NCBI GenBank assembly: GCA_023515745.1
Contig: JALECJ010000005.1
Span: forward strand, 248,001-312,000
Source of the DNA: Amoeboaphelidium protococcarum
Lineage: Eukaryota > Aphelidiomycota > Aphelidea
Direction: 5' to 3'
Length of the DNA stretch: 64,000 nt
Part shown: in pieces, positions 11,335 to 22,800 of the stretch
How positions within the stretch are numbered: the first letter of the stretch is position 1
Layout: every line of letters starts with the position of its first letter
Program-made: the position numbers and the translations under genes
Notes under the pieces: generated by a model
What the model was told of the DNA's origin: nothing
Seen by the model: the letters and a program-made list of their open reading frames with translations, nothing else
The model's database searches: none

Positions 11335-12495
11335 TCAAATGTTGAGAACAGGTCCCAGATGGATGCCAAAGTTGTCAGGAGTCAGAGAGAAGGAGTCACC
11401 AAATATCTGGCCAAGAAGGTCGTTCAGAGGATCCAGCACCTATGGAGACGAGGAATCAGCATTAGGCAAAGGCTTCATGTGATAATTCATTCCAGGTTGC
11501 AATTTAATACCACCAGCATCAATCGCCTGATCAGTGCCATCAAGTACGGTAACGTGACCTGCGAGTGGTTGTCCACCGAAAATGCTACTGAATAAGTTGT
11601 CCAAATCCGGAAGAGAATCATTAATATCAGAACGCTCAGCACTGGCAGCCCTCACCTAATTCTTCAAATGGCCGGTCAAATCGCTAGCATGGCAAGTCCA
11701 AATGACTGGACCATTGTTAGCCGTCTCCTTCAACTACGGTCCATCCAGCAATGACGCGTGACAGCATCTCATAGGCTCCTAGATACCCGGAATATTGTCC
11801 ATAATCTGACACTCTTCAATTTCAACTTTCGCGACACCGGCGAGTCCCATTGGCGACATGTTGTTCATAATCTCTTTGAATATTCCAAATGGATCATCAC
11901 GAAAGTCGACATTATCCGCTTCCTATGCAGATGAGCCACCGCACATGGAGTTAAGGCGCTCCTTGTAGACAGACGAGTCAACATCGCTTTAAGGTGCAGG
12001 AGCCGGCTTGTCAGATGGCTCTCTTTGCTTACCATCAGCTTTCTCCTATTGATGATGATCAGAGGGAGTAGAAGCAAACAATGGGATAGGGCCAAATTGA
12101 GAAGATGCCTCTTTCTAAGTCTTAAAAAGACTAGCATCATACCAGTCGGATGATCTAAAGCTAGCCAGTGCTTCGTTTGATGAAGAAGGATACACATCTG
12201 ATGCAATCTGATCAATGCCAATGCCGAAAATACAGACTGCCAGAATTACACCGGATAACAGAGCAGCAGACAGTCCAATGATAGTCAGCACTTTAGACGA
12301 TGATGAACGCGCCTTGGACTATTTGCTAAACCACTGATCCTCATCGCCATTGTCCAGTTTAAAATATCGGCCAGATTTATCACTCTCTTGAGACCCCAAT
12401 GGACCATACAGCTTCTGCGGAGAATCGGCCTTATTTATTACCGCCTCATACAGTGGCAATCCATCTTCAATGCTTTCTTTTCTACTAGCAGACAT
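11335..12495 (-). CDS. unknown single-pass membrane protein
   Basis: This encodes 386 aa from ATG 12495 to TGA 11337-11335. A charged N-terminal region of about 70 residues has no signal peptide. One hydrophobic segment follows (VLTIIGLSAALLSGVILAV, about residues 74-97). The rest is a Ser/Pro/Gln-rich stretch and a C-terminal globular part with Cys residues (RCCHASLLDG, VIWTCHASDLTGHLKNQVR). A type II orientation is likely, as there is no cleavable signal. The C-terminus repeats hydrophobic/Asp blocks such as LPDLDNLFSSIFGG and LDPLNDLLGQIFGD. I do not recognise the family. Its 3' end has a truncated copy about 2.8 kb away (8469-8560). Confidence 0.85.
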
Positions 12496-12713
12496 GATTG
12501 TTATATACTATTTCTGATTAATCACGATTTTTGACTGGAAAAGAGCTAGATACAGAAAGAAGATGGATTGATTACGTGAACGAAATAAAGCATGATTGAT
12601 CAAATGAACCACGGAGATCATTTTGGGCGCAGCGGATTGGGTGACGCGCAAGTCATGTGACTTTTGATTCGTCGTGGTAAAGAGAAACGACGATTAGCTG
12701 AATGTGACAATTT

Positions 12714-13602
12714 TCAATTCTTATGCAATTCAATTTGAATCTGCTATACCATTGAGTGCTGTAGTATTGATGTATCTAATAGTATACAATGCGCGTTTGT
12801 AAGTGCTTACAATCTGCGACAACTTTCCACCACTTGAGTAAGTATTGACGACGATTCCCCAGTTGTTGCAGAGAATTGAGATTATCTCCTTTCACTCTTG
12901 ACTTATTGATACTTCTGTTTAGAATTTACTAGCCTTGAGATACCTGCAATAACTAGGATTGTGTATGCATTGATATCCACTTAGTTAGTCACCAAAGCGT
13001 CCAATAACGAGATCAACGCGCGATCGCTATTGCACTCAACAGAGTGAAACGGCCTCGACGCGTCGGCTTTGTAAATCGCTTGACAAATGTTAATCGCCAA
13101 AACTTTACCATCAGATAGACTAGCAATCATGCTCATGCCCAAGTTATAATCGGTGCAACATACTTGATGGACAAGATTTCGATCCATAGATTACACATGA
13201 GACCATTCAGAGATTCTACGCTTTACATTATCACTGATGAACTTTCACAGGTTTAAGATATTAACAAATATAAGTCAAGCGTACCTGAGAGATTATTCAA
13301 CTGGTTAGGATGTGCAAGAGACAATACCATGAGATTACAAAACAGCTTTAAGCTTCTAAAAGACTTCAATCGGTAACTCGGTACTCTCAGTGAGTTGATG
13401 CACGTCAAATTATCGCAATTTTTCTACACATATCGGATTTTTATGACAAAATTAATGCCAGATTGTGATCAAAGTACTTACAATAAGTGATGGATCGTCG
13501 CCTGAAGCGGAGCCAGATCATGTCTGCTATGAGGGACCCATTGAAACCAGAATCACCATCCAAAAGCATACTCTTCTCTAAAAACTACTTTTCATCTTGC
13601 AT
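12714..13602 (-). CDS. unknown 259-aa protein, three exons
   Basis: Exons are 13602-13482, 13423-13285 and 13233-12714. Intron 1 is GTAAGT to TGTGTAG (58 nt) and intron 2 is GTACGC to TTCATCAG (51 nt). The phases join cleanly, and TGA 12716-12714 closes the frame. The protein starts MQDEKQFLEKSMLLDGDSGF and later contains DRNLVHQVCCTDYNLGMSM and INAYTILVIAGISRLV. It looks globular and soluble and I do not recognise it. Its start codon lies only 33 bp from the divergent CDK start, so the two genes may share a very short promoter or one of the annotated starts may be wrong. Confidence 0.78.
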
Positions 13603-13635
13603 TACACTTTCCAGGAACCAGAGTAGAGGAAGAAA

Positions 13636-15121
13636 ATGTTCAAATCTGCATTGCTGAATAAACTAGAGCATAACTATGATTTTCCAAGAATTTTTAGTGC
13701 GTGTAACATGAGAGAAAGAAGAGCTCTTCGTAGTTTTCCCTCTAAGCTTAGCAAAGACGACGCGTTTAGAATGAGCACTCAGATTGATTCCACCGAAGTA
13801 CCTCAAGCTCCTCTGTATGAACGCGTCGCCCAGGTAGGTGAAGGCACTTATGGGTAAGATATTCTGTATTATCATTGCAGTTATGATAACATTTCTTGAT
13901 TTGGTGAGTGGTGATTGTGGGGTGTCTGTAGGAAAGTTTATAAAGCCAAAGATCGTGATGGACAATATGTTGCATTGAAAAGGATCCGTCTTGAGACTGA
14001 GAAAGAAGGTGTAAGATAATAAGAGTTTTTCAGTCGATAACTGTAATTGTATTCTATGGCTAATATACATGTAGTTTCCAGTGACTGCGATGCGAGAGAT
14101 TAAACTGCTGTAAAAGTTTGACCATCCCAACATTTTATTCCTCCGAGAGATGCTTAGCTCTAGAGGTAAATAAACAAGTGACTGAGAATAAACTATTTAC
14201 GCATTTTGACATTATGAGTATTGTAGATGGTGTGTTTATGGTAATTGATTATATGAAATACGATCTTACTGGATTGTTGTAAGGATCGGGGATAAAGTTC
14301 TCAGTGCCTCAAATTAAATGTACAATGAAGTAGATACTCTCTGGATTGGAATACCTGCACGCATAAGGGATATTACATAGAGATATTAAAAGTTCAAACA
14401 TCCTTATTGATCAAGAGGGAATTGTCAAGTTGGCGGACTTTGGTCTGGCGCGAGTCACTAATAGATATGGTCTACCTCGGCGAGATACTGAAGATGCGGA
14501 TGGCGTAGTGCAATAGAGTCCCGTTGGCTACACGAATCGCGTGATCACATTATGGTATAGGCCGCCGGAACTCTTGCTTGGTGCAGTTGAATATGATAGC
14601 AGCGTGGACATGTTTGGTGCGGGCACTCTGCTGCTAGAGTTGTACCTGGGCAAGTAACCATTCCAGGGATCGGACGACATTGATCAGCTTGAAGTCCTGT
14701 ATAAAGCTCTCGGATCTCCAGATGCTGATGCGCTTGTATACTTCAAGTCCCTACCGTGGTATTATTTGGTGTCTCCGCAGTAAACATATACCACAAAGTT
14801 TCATCAGCTCTTTGTGGAAGCTAAAATTATCGACCGAAGCGCGGCAGATCTTATTCTATCCATGCTTCGCTACCTCCCCAGAGAGAGAATAAGTGCCGCG
14901 AATGCTCTGCAGTCTGAATACTTCACTTCAGAGCCTCTACCATGCCTATCATCAGAGTAAGTTTTCATGTCTTAATTGCATCGTAACTATATCGTCGCTC
15001 TTTACAACAGTACCATCATGTGTGAGTGTGTAGATTGCCTAAACCTGATGAAGATTTGCATGAGTTTGAAGTCAAGTAGAAGAGGAAACGCGATGCTTCC
15101 ACCACCAATTCTAAACCATGA
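13636..15121 (+). CDS. CTK1/CDK12-CDK9-like cyclin-dependent kinase
   Basis: Five exons (13636-13853, 13932-14010, 14075-14165, 14227-14956, 15034-15121) encode 401 aa. All introns are GTA-starting and end in TAG. Features are VGEGTYGKVYKAKD glycine loop, [10 protein letters not shown] cyclin-binding helix, [17 protein letters not shown], an extended activation segment ending [19 protein letters not shown], and a basic C-tail. This pattern fits the transcriptional CDK group (Ctk1, CDK12, CDK9), which phosphorylates the RNA polymerase II CTD in the nucleus. The kinase domain begins at about residue 57; ATGs at 13708 and 13771 are possible alternative starts, and the latter puts the start just before the domain. 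Assignment to Ctk1/CDK12 rather than CDK9 is inference. Confidence 0.94.
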
Positions 15122-15361
15122 AATTGCTATATTGTATAATTTTAAATTAATGCTCAATTTTTGGAATTGCAGAGATATCTTGTAATATCTTGTATGCAAA
15201 ATAATGCTTTAGAATCAATAATTTTATACGGTCAAAGCTTACCGTAATAGCATTACAGTAAAATCTCTTCTTCTCATTCGCTGTAAATCCTTTTAATCTT
15301 TTACTAAAGTCGATTAATTTTTCGGAGCTGTCGAATTAACACAGATCCACCTTTTAATAAT

Positions 15362-17542
15362 ATGACGGTCAAAACTTAGGCTATAGTTCTGGCTGGACAG
15401 GGCCACTTATTGTATCCATTGTCGTCAAAAGTTACACCTAAACCGCTGCTGCCTATAGCGAATGCCCCAATGATATCTCATGTCCTCAACTGGATCGAGG
15501 CTTCCGGCATCACTGATTGTATTATTCTGGTGCATGACAATAATAACAGCGGCGTATTGGAAAAGATTTAGAATTACGTGACCAAGGTTTATTACGATGC
15601 TCCGGGCAGTGGTACCACATAGAACACGGTGACGAGCAATGTCCCCAGCCCAATGACACCTTCAGCGCGTTCTATGCCGGCTCCATCCACCTCTCAGCTG
15701 GCACCTTCGCAGTTATCTACGAGTATGAAGGTGAGCACCGTGCCAGTTCCTTATGCGTATGGTACTGCAGATGCTATCAGGCATGTCAAGGATAGGATCA
15801 AGGGAGACTTTGTCATCATACCGTGCGACATTGTGACTGATTACCCGCTGTCTTCGTTCATGAACTATGCCCTGGTGGAAGATGCAGATTTCTGTGTATT
15901 ACTGTCTGAATAGCCATCCTTTGATAGCGCTTAGAATACTGGCTAAGGCGGGGGTAATATGTCTTCGACTTTCACACCAGGTAGTGCTTAATCTGCGTAA
16001 TCATCATCTGCTCAACAGAACGGCAATGATGACGGTGATGATCTGCAGCAGCGATTGATCAGATCTCCATCCACACGGGCTGAAGGTGATGATATTGTGC
16101 TCTATATTGGTATGGATAGATGGAACAAGTAGATCAAGTATTTTATGTCTGAAGATGATCTGGAGGATGAGAGTCATTTGACTCTGAGAAGATCACTCAT
16201 TTCTTCATGGAGTAATAATGCAGCGTTACAATCTGATGGTATTCTAAATCTGTATGCATCGCTACAGGATATGCACGTTTACTTTTGCAAGGGATGGATA
16301 ATGGATCTATTAATGTTGAAGAAGGAGGAGATTGTCAGTCTCCGCGAGGATCTACCACCATATTTAGTGAGATGTTGTGCTTAGAAGGCTTTTATGAAGA
16401 GCGAACAGGTTGATCAGCTGGTATTGCAGTCTAGAGGGTTATGTTTATCTGCATCTACCAGTTAGATTGCGTCCAAAGCTCCTATCTTATGGGACTCTTT
16501 GGAAAATCCGCTGATCCTGTGTAATAATAGCAGTTCCCTGACCTGTATTACTAATGGCAGCAGCGGCGATCATAATAATCTAAACAATAATGATAGCTCT
16601 ATGGAGTAATCAGTTATTAGTGGCAGAGATGGTGCAGATATTGCCATGTACAGTGGAGTTGATGAGTTCTCGGGTATTTCCAGTTTGACAATAGACTGTC
16701 GTAGTAAAGATGCATCGTCTTATTCACGCGGTGGTAGTCGAATGCACACTGCAGATGTTGGTGCTGTAGATAATGAAGAAGGTTAGAACTCTGTGTCTGA
16801 TGTTCTTGATTTGCAATAGTTTTAGAAAGAGTCGGCAGAGATGGGACTGCAAGAAGCGGCAAAGATGCTTTAAAAGTACTCCACCATCAGAGTATTAGGC
16901 TGCACTTTGGTGATGACTAAGTTCGGATAATCCTTGTCCAATATTCCAACCTAGCTGTACACGCTATCAGCGACTGGTACTCAATAGAAAGGATCGACCG
17001 ATTAGAGTTTTATGGAAGCTTCTTTTATAGACTCTGCCTCTTCGTGGTCATAGCCAACATATTGCGTGCGTGCTAATGATCTACAGTCATTCATTGAGCT
17101 GAATCGACATCTGGCTAGAATTAAGCACGCAGAGAAACGTGCCCCGTCTGCTGGTGGTAATACCGCAAACGTGTAATAGGTTGGCAGTGGTGGTGGCGGT
17201 GGAGGAGGAAGTCAAGGCGGTGTGGCTATCATCTCTCCAGACTCTATGGTGGAGCCGTCTAGCTTGCAAAACATCTAAGCCAAAGCAATAGTTAAAAAGT
17301 CCATCGTTGGTAGCCATGTATCGATAGGTACCAAGTCCAAGATCAACTCTTCTATAATATTCAATTATGTCACCATTGAGTAAGATGTCAAATTAGAAGG
17401 TTGCATTGTAGGAGAAGGAGTGCGCATTGGCAAAGGATGTAATCTGATCAATTGTGAACTGGGCGCCAACGTGTCTCTTCCTGATAACACTCAAGCACGC
17501 AATGAAATGTTTGCAGAATTGTCTCTAGAAGACGTTGCATGA
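15362..17542 (+). CDS. GCD1: translation initiation factor eIF2B subunit gamma
   Basis: This encodes 726 aa from ATG 15362 to TGA 17540-17542, with no intron. It is the catalytic-core partner in the eIF2B guanine nucleotide exchange factor. The N-terminal nucleotidyltransferase-like domain is recognisable: AIVLAGQGHLLYPLSSK, TPKPLLPIANAPMI, YAYGTADAIRHVKD and DFVIIPCDIVTD. The C-terminal left-handed beta helix has hexapeptide repeats such as SIVGSHVSIGTKSKINSSII and CIVGEGVRIGKGC. The family is usually 450-580 aa. The extra length here is low-complexity Gln/Ser/Asn/Gly insertions (for example a Gly run near 17190) in surface regions. Binding residues of the catalytic fold are not tested. Gamma rather than epsilon is favoured because no W2/HEAT C-terminal domain follows. 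Confidence 0.92.
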
Positions 17543-17645
17543 ATTTCCTTAATGAACTAGGGGTTCCAAGATGATAATTGAATATCAATATACATTTTAA
17601 TAAAGAAAAGATTAAGAGACAGTAGTTACCAGCTTCATTTTATAT

Positions 17646-19235
17646 TCATCTCAAGTTCATTAGCATTCTAGCTGGATCTTCAATTAAAGACTTCCATTCA
17701 GCAAAGAATTTGGCCACTGTGGCTCCATCCACGACTCTGTGATCAGCGCTGAAGCTTGCAGTCACAATCTGCTTTTTAGTCACAACTAGGCTATCTTCAT
17801 CGCCATTATTCACAAATCTGGGAAGTGATTATATTCTACCAATGGCCACGATGCACAAGGTATCAGGAGGAATGACTGGACTCAGCACTCTGCCTCCAAT
17901 GTTACCAATATTGCTCATGGTGATCGTGGTATCTTTGAAAGCATCTGGAGGCAATTGACCCTTTTTGGCCAAATCTACAAGTCTTTGCAAGTCAATTGCA
18001 ATCTCCAAAATCGATTTTTAATCAACAGCCTTGATGTTCGGCACCACCAAGCCTCCCGGTGAATCAATAGCGACTCCAATATTATGAGACGGGCGGTACA
18101 GCAATGATGCAGATCCAGAATCCTCCTGATCGGATAATTACAATTTAGCATTTAGCAGAGGATATCGCTACAGGGCAACAGAGAAGGATTTCAATAGCAG
18201 AGGCATAAATGAAATCTTTACTAAACCAACAGAAGGATTCTAGTTCTATGCAAGATCCTTATTGATACCAGCTCGCAATGCTGACAACTAATCAAATTCT
18301 ACTTCATCACTGAATCCAAAGTGAGGGATACGCAATGATTGAGACATTCCCTTCAGCATTGCCTTTTATACGCCAGTCAGTTTGACAACATGTGGAGTAG
18401 CAGTAGTCTATTACCCAATCTACTTTGTGCTTCCGCCTGATTAAAACGAAGATTAGTTAGATTGCTACTATTATTAAGGAGTAGATTAAGTGGACGTCAA
18501 AGTATCTTAATCAGCACCAGGAGAATAAGACAGTAAATCCTCTTTAGTTATACGACCATCTCGACCAGTACCTTTGACAGAATTCAAATCAATCTTCATC
18601 TCCTTGGCCATTCGTCTAACTGCAGGAGTAGCAAGAACGTTCTCATTTACAGTACCAGCCTTATAAACACGTTGATCATTAGATTGTTATTCAGCAGATG
18701 CCGCCTTCACCTTCTAACTGACTGCAGCATCCTTTACATGCGGTTCAACTCCAACCTTCTCTTACTATTACTATTAAGATGACGCTTACTGTCCAACCTC
18801 GGAGCTACTACTAGCACTACCCTCTAACTAAATATCAACCAGCGGAGATCCAACTTTAGCCATCTATCCCTTTTCATAGTACAATTTAGAGACAATACCG
18901 TCATAGCGAGAGGTAATTTCAACCGTAGCCTTATCTGACTGCACCTCACAAATCTTGTCAAACTGCTGAATCTTGGAGCCAGTCTTCACATACCACTGCA
19001 CAAGTTCACATTCTGTAATGCCTTCACCAATGTCGGCCAAGTTGAACTATACCACATTATTCGCTGTACCACCACTAGCAGTTGAATAAAAAACATTTCC
19101 GCCATTGCGCACAGTACGTGCTCCATTACCAAAGATTGTGAAATACTTGTGACGACTATGGGATACATAACAAGGTGCAATACTGCGCCCCTTCAGCAGA
19201 GTCCAAGTTGACAATCTCAAGCCAGATTTTAACAT
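17646..19235 (-). CDS. DBT: branched-chain alpha-keto acid dehydrogenase E2 (dihydrolipoyl transacylase)
   Basis: This encodes 529 aa from ATG 19235 to TGA 17648-17646, single exon. It is the mitochondrial E2 core of the BCKD complex, transferring acyl groups from lipoyl-lysine to CoA in Leu/Ile/Val catabolism. A basic, hydroxylated N-terminus looks like a mitochondrial presequence. The lipoyl domain holds [17 protein letters not shown] and the lipoylation motif [13 protein letters not shown] (Lys near residue 105). A Gln-rich linker follows, then a peripheral-subunit-binding domain ([26 protein letters not shown]). The catalytic domain ends with [18 protein letters not shown], which has the His and Asp of the HxxxDG active site. 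The DBT-like ADIGEGI start and overall order favour BCKD over pyruvate or oxoglutarate E2. Confidence 0.94.
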
Positions 19236-19893
19236 ATATAGTCTGGGATAATAATAAAGTCAAAATATTGACAACTTGATGTTATAATCTGCAACACTTA
19301 AAAGGGAGTATATTATAGATGACACTTAAAATGTTAAGGAAAGAGAAACTAACACTAAGAGAACAGCAATGAGAAGAGAGAGACAGAGAGAGGTCGCGCT
19401 CGTCCTCTTAAGCTTTTGACTCCTAAGAGAAAATGCTGAGGGACGAGATGAAACGTAATATACAATAACCAATATATTTAAACTGAATAGATTGGATTAT
19501 CATAACGGGCCCAGTTGACCTTGGAAAACTAGAATGAAGCTGTGGATAAGTTTCAGGAATAGGTTGAGTTTGTTAAACGCATGAACATCGAGTATTTCAT
19601 CGCCATCCTTCGCGTGACACAATCAGTTGACATACTTTTATTAAGAACCAAGAGCAGCGAGAAACGTAAACTGGATGGAATCCGCAATCATGACCCTTAA
19701 CTAAGGTTTAGTTACTTGGAAAGTCATGGTAATTACCATCTTATCAACTTAGAACCGTTTCATGATCGTCGACCTTTATTCTTTCTGTCTTCACCATCGT
19801 CTTCTTGCGAGATCAAAGTCCACGACGCGCATTTTCTGTTACCGTAGGTCCACTATTAGTCTTAATCAAATATTTAAATTCTGAAAAGTAATA
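19236..19893 (+). other. intergenic, with an ambiguous open frame
   Basis: This is 658 bp between two firm genes. It contains a purine-rich GAGAGA tract and CG-rich patch near 19370-19400, likely promoter of the divergent E2 and/or Brr2 genes. From about 19490 one plus-strand frame reads protein-like (RAQLTLENQNEAVDKFQEQ, then FVKRMNIEYFIAILRV). It has no good ATG near its beginning and would run into the Brr2 start. I leave it unannotated as a gene; it may be an exon I cannot connect, or chance. Confidence 0.35.
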
Positions 19894-22800
19894 ATGAGTA
19901 GACCGAGAGGAAATAAAAAGACTGTTGAGGAGTAAGAGCTGAGTGGAGAGGCTGTGTCTCTTTACGGTAGAGTTGATCTGAAGTAGATGATGGGTGATCG
20001 AGCTTTGGGAAATGGTGCTCCTGCTACTAACGAGACAGATGGATAGAAAAATAACACTTAATAGAAGAAGGTTCTGTAATAAAGTGCGCGTGTTAATACC
20101 AAGAATGGTAAAAAGATCGATTCAGTATTGGATGCTTTAAAACTGGCTGATGAGTATGCGTATTAGCCTCTTACTGAAGAGAGTCATGCAGCGTACGATA
20201 AGTTGTTGAGTATCGTGTCAAAGTACGCGTCTGAATACGCATTTCTTAGTCAGAGTATTGTCAATGAATGTATTCAGATAGTGCGTGATGCCGATGGTGC
20301 TGTAGATAATATAGAAGAGAGTCTATTAGATATTATCGGTCCTGAATCCAGTGAAGATTTGTCATAAATTTTGGATCTTTTGCAATAGTTAATATCTGCT
20401 GATCAATCTGCCTAAGTTGGCGATAACTATTAAAAGTTCTCTGAAGTAGCTGCTATTGATATTGTGGATGAAGATGATGCTGCTGATTTATAGTCATCAT
20501 AATAGCAGTTCACGAATGAAGTTTAGGAGTTGGACAATGATGACGATGATGATTTGGCTATTCAGGGCATCATTGAAGCGGGGTTGAGAGATGAGGATCA
20601 GTAGAAAGATGTTGATAGTGCAAAGTTGGGTGGTTTAGATCTTGATGCTTAATCTATCAACTCGGGCTGGTTGTAATCTTTGTTGATGGGCAGATTCTCC
20701 GCCGTGGAAAGCTAGAGGTTGTCTCGGCAGATTTTACAGCTGCTTTTACTCAACTAGCATGAATGTGAGGATGGTCTACTTGATCTACTTGGTGATCGGT
20801 GCCATGACTTGGTTTAAATACTATCGCCTAACAAAGATTTGATCTACTATGCCATCAAGTTGTCGGAAGCTGACGTTAGTGAGAGAGATGGTATAATCGA
20901 GTACATGGTTCGTTAAGGTCTATCTTGGATATTGAAGAGGCTTAATGTTTAGTTTGCTGATTTCGATGACATGTAATTGGAGAATGAGAATGGAGGCACA
21001 TCCACACTAAAGATGTTGGATATTCACGGTATGGCGTTCAGATAAGGTGCGCATACAATGACAAATGATAAAGTTACGCTACCTGAGGGATCATACAAAA
21101 AGACCAAAGCTGATTATGAAGAGATTGTGATACCGGCAATGAAAGCTGCTCCCTTCTCTGAAGACGAGCAATTGGTTCCCATCGGCAGTTTGCCAGAGTG
21201 GACTAGGGCGGCGTTCAAGAACACTAAAACTCTTAATCGTGTGCAAAGTCGCCTCTATCCGGTGGCATTTGAATCTGGAGATGAAAATATTCTCCTATGT
21301 GCTCCCACCGGTGCTGGTAAGACTAATGTAGCGGTATTAACCATTTTGAATATTCTGGATAGACACCGCAGTGCTGAAGATGGATCATTTAATACTGACC
21401 AGTTTAAGATTGTCTACGTGGCGCCAATGAAAGCGTTAGTTGCTGAAGTTGTTGGTAATCTCAGGAGCAGATTAAGCGAGTCTTATGGTATATCTGTGGC
21501 GGAACTGACTGGTGATAAGCAGCTATCTGGACTCTAGATTGCCGAAACTTAGATCTTGGTGACAACTCCTGAGAAATGGGATGTCATCACGCGTAAAGTT
21601 CATGACGGTTCTTATGTCAATTTGGTGCGATTATTGATCATTGACGAAATCCACCTTCTGCATGATACGCGTGGTCCCGTGTTGGAATCCATTGTGGCCA
21701 GGACATTGAGGCAGCAGGAACTTACTGGATCCAAAGTTCGCCTTGTTGGTCTTTCCGCAACTTTACCAAATTATGAAGACGTTGCTCAATTTCTGCATGT
21801 GAAAAATGATGTTGGCCTGTTCCATTTTGACAATTCTTATCGACCATGTCCTCTTCAACAGAATTACATTGGAATCACGGAGAAGCGACCGTTGAAGAGG
21901 CATCGCATTATGAATTAGATTGTCTATGACAAGGTCATCGCCGAAGCTGGTAAGAACTAGATGATAGTCTTTGTTCATTCACGCTCAGATACGGCCAAGA
22001 CTGCCAAGTTTTTGAGAGATCAGGCAGTGGAGAAGAATCAGAGCGGAGCATTTATTCACTCTCAGTCTCAGAGTAGAGAAATATTGAGAAATGAAGCGGG
22101 AAATTGTAAGAATATAGACTTGGCAGATTTGTTGCCATATGGTTTTGCTATTCACCATGCCGGAATGAGCCGCTCAGACAGGTCTCTGGTTGAAGATTTA
22201 TTTGCCGACAGACACGTACAAGTCCTTGTCAGCACAGCTACACTGGCATGGGGTGTCAATCTGCCTGCTCATACGGTGATCATTAAAGGTACGCAAGTAT
22301 ATTCGCCTGAGAAGGGAGATTGGATAGAGTTGTCACCTTAGGATGTTTTGTAAATGTTGGGAAGAGCTGGTCGTCCACAGTATGATACGTTTGGTGAGGG
22401 TATAATTATAACTACTCAAGATGAGTTGTAGTTTTACTTGTCACTGCTCAATACACAATTACCTATTGAAAGTTAGCTTATTGCCAAGTTGCCGGATATT
22501 TTGAATGCTGAGATTGTCGCCGGGACTGTGAAGAATCGGGATGAGGCCATCAATTGGCTAGAGTACACATATTTATTCACCAGAATGCGCAAGTCACCGT
22601 CCACTTACTTTATATCTGAGAAGGAGATTGAAGAAGACCCGCAGCTCGATTAGAAAAGAGTTTAGTTGGTTCATACGGCGTTGATGATTCTCAGCTAGTC
22701 ACATCTACTGCATTATGATGTACAAGGTGGTGATATTACATCGAATGAGCTTGGTAAAATTGCATCTTATTACTACATTGCTCATGAGTCTATGGTCACG

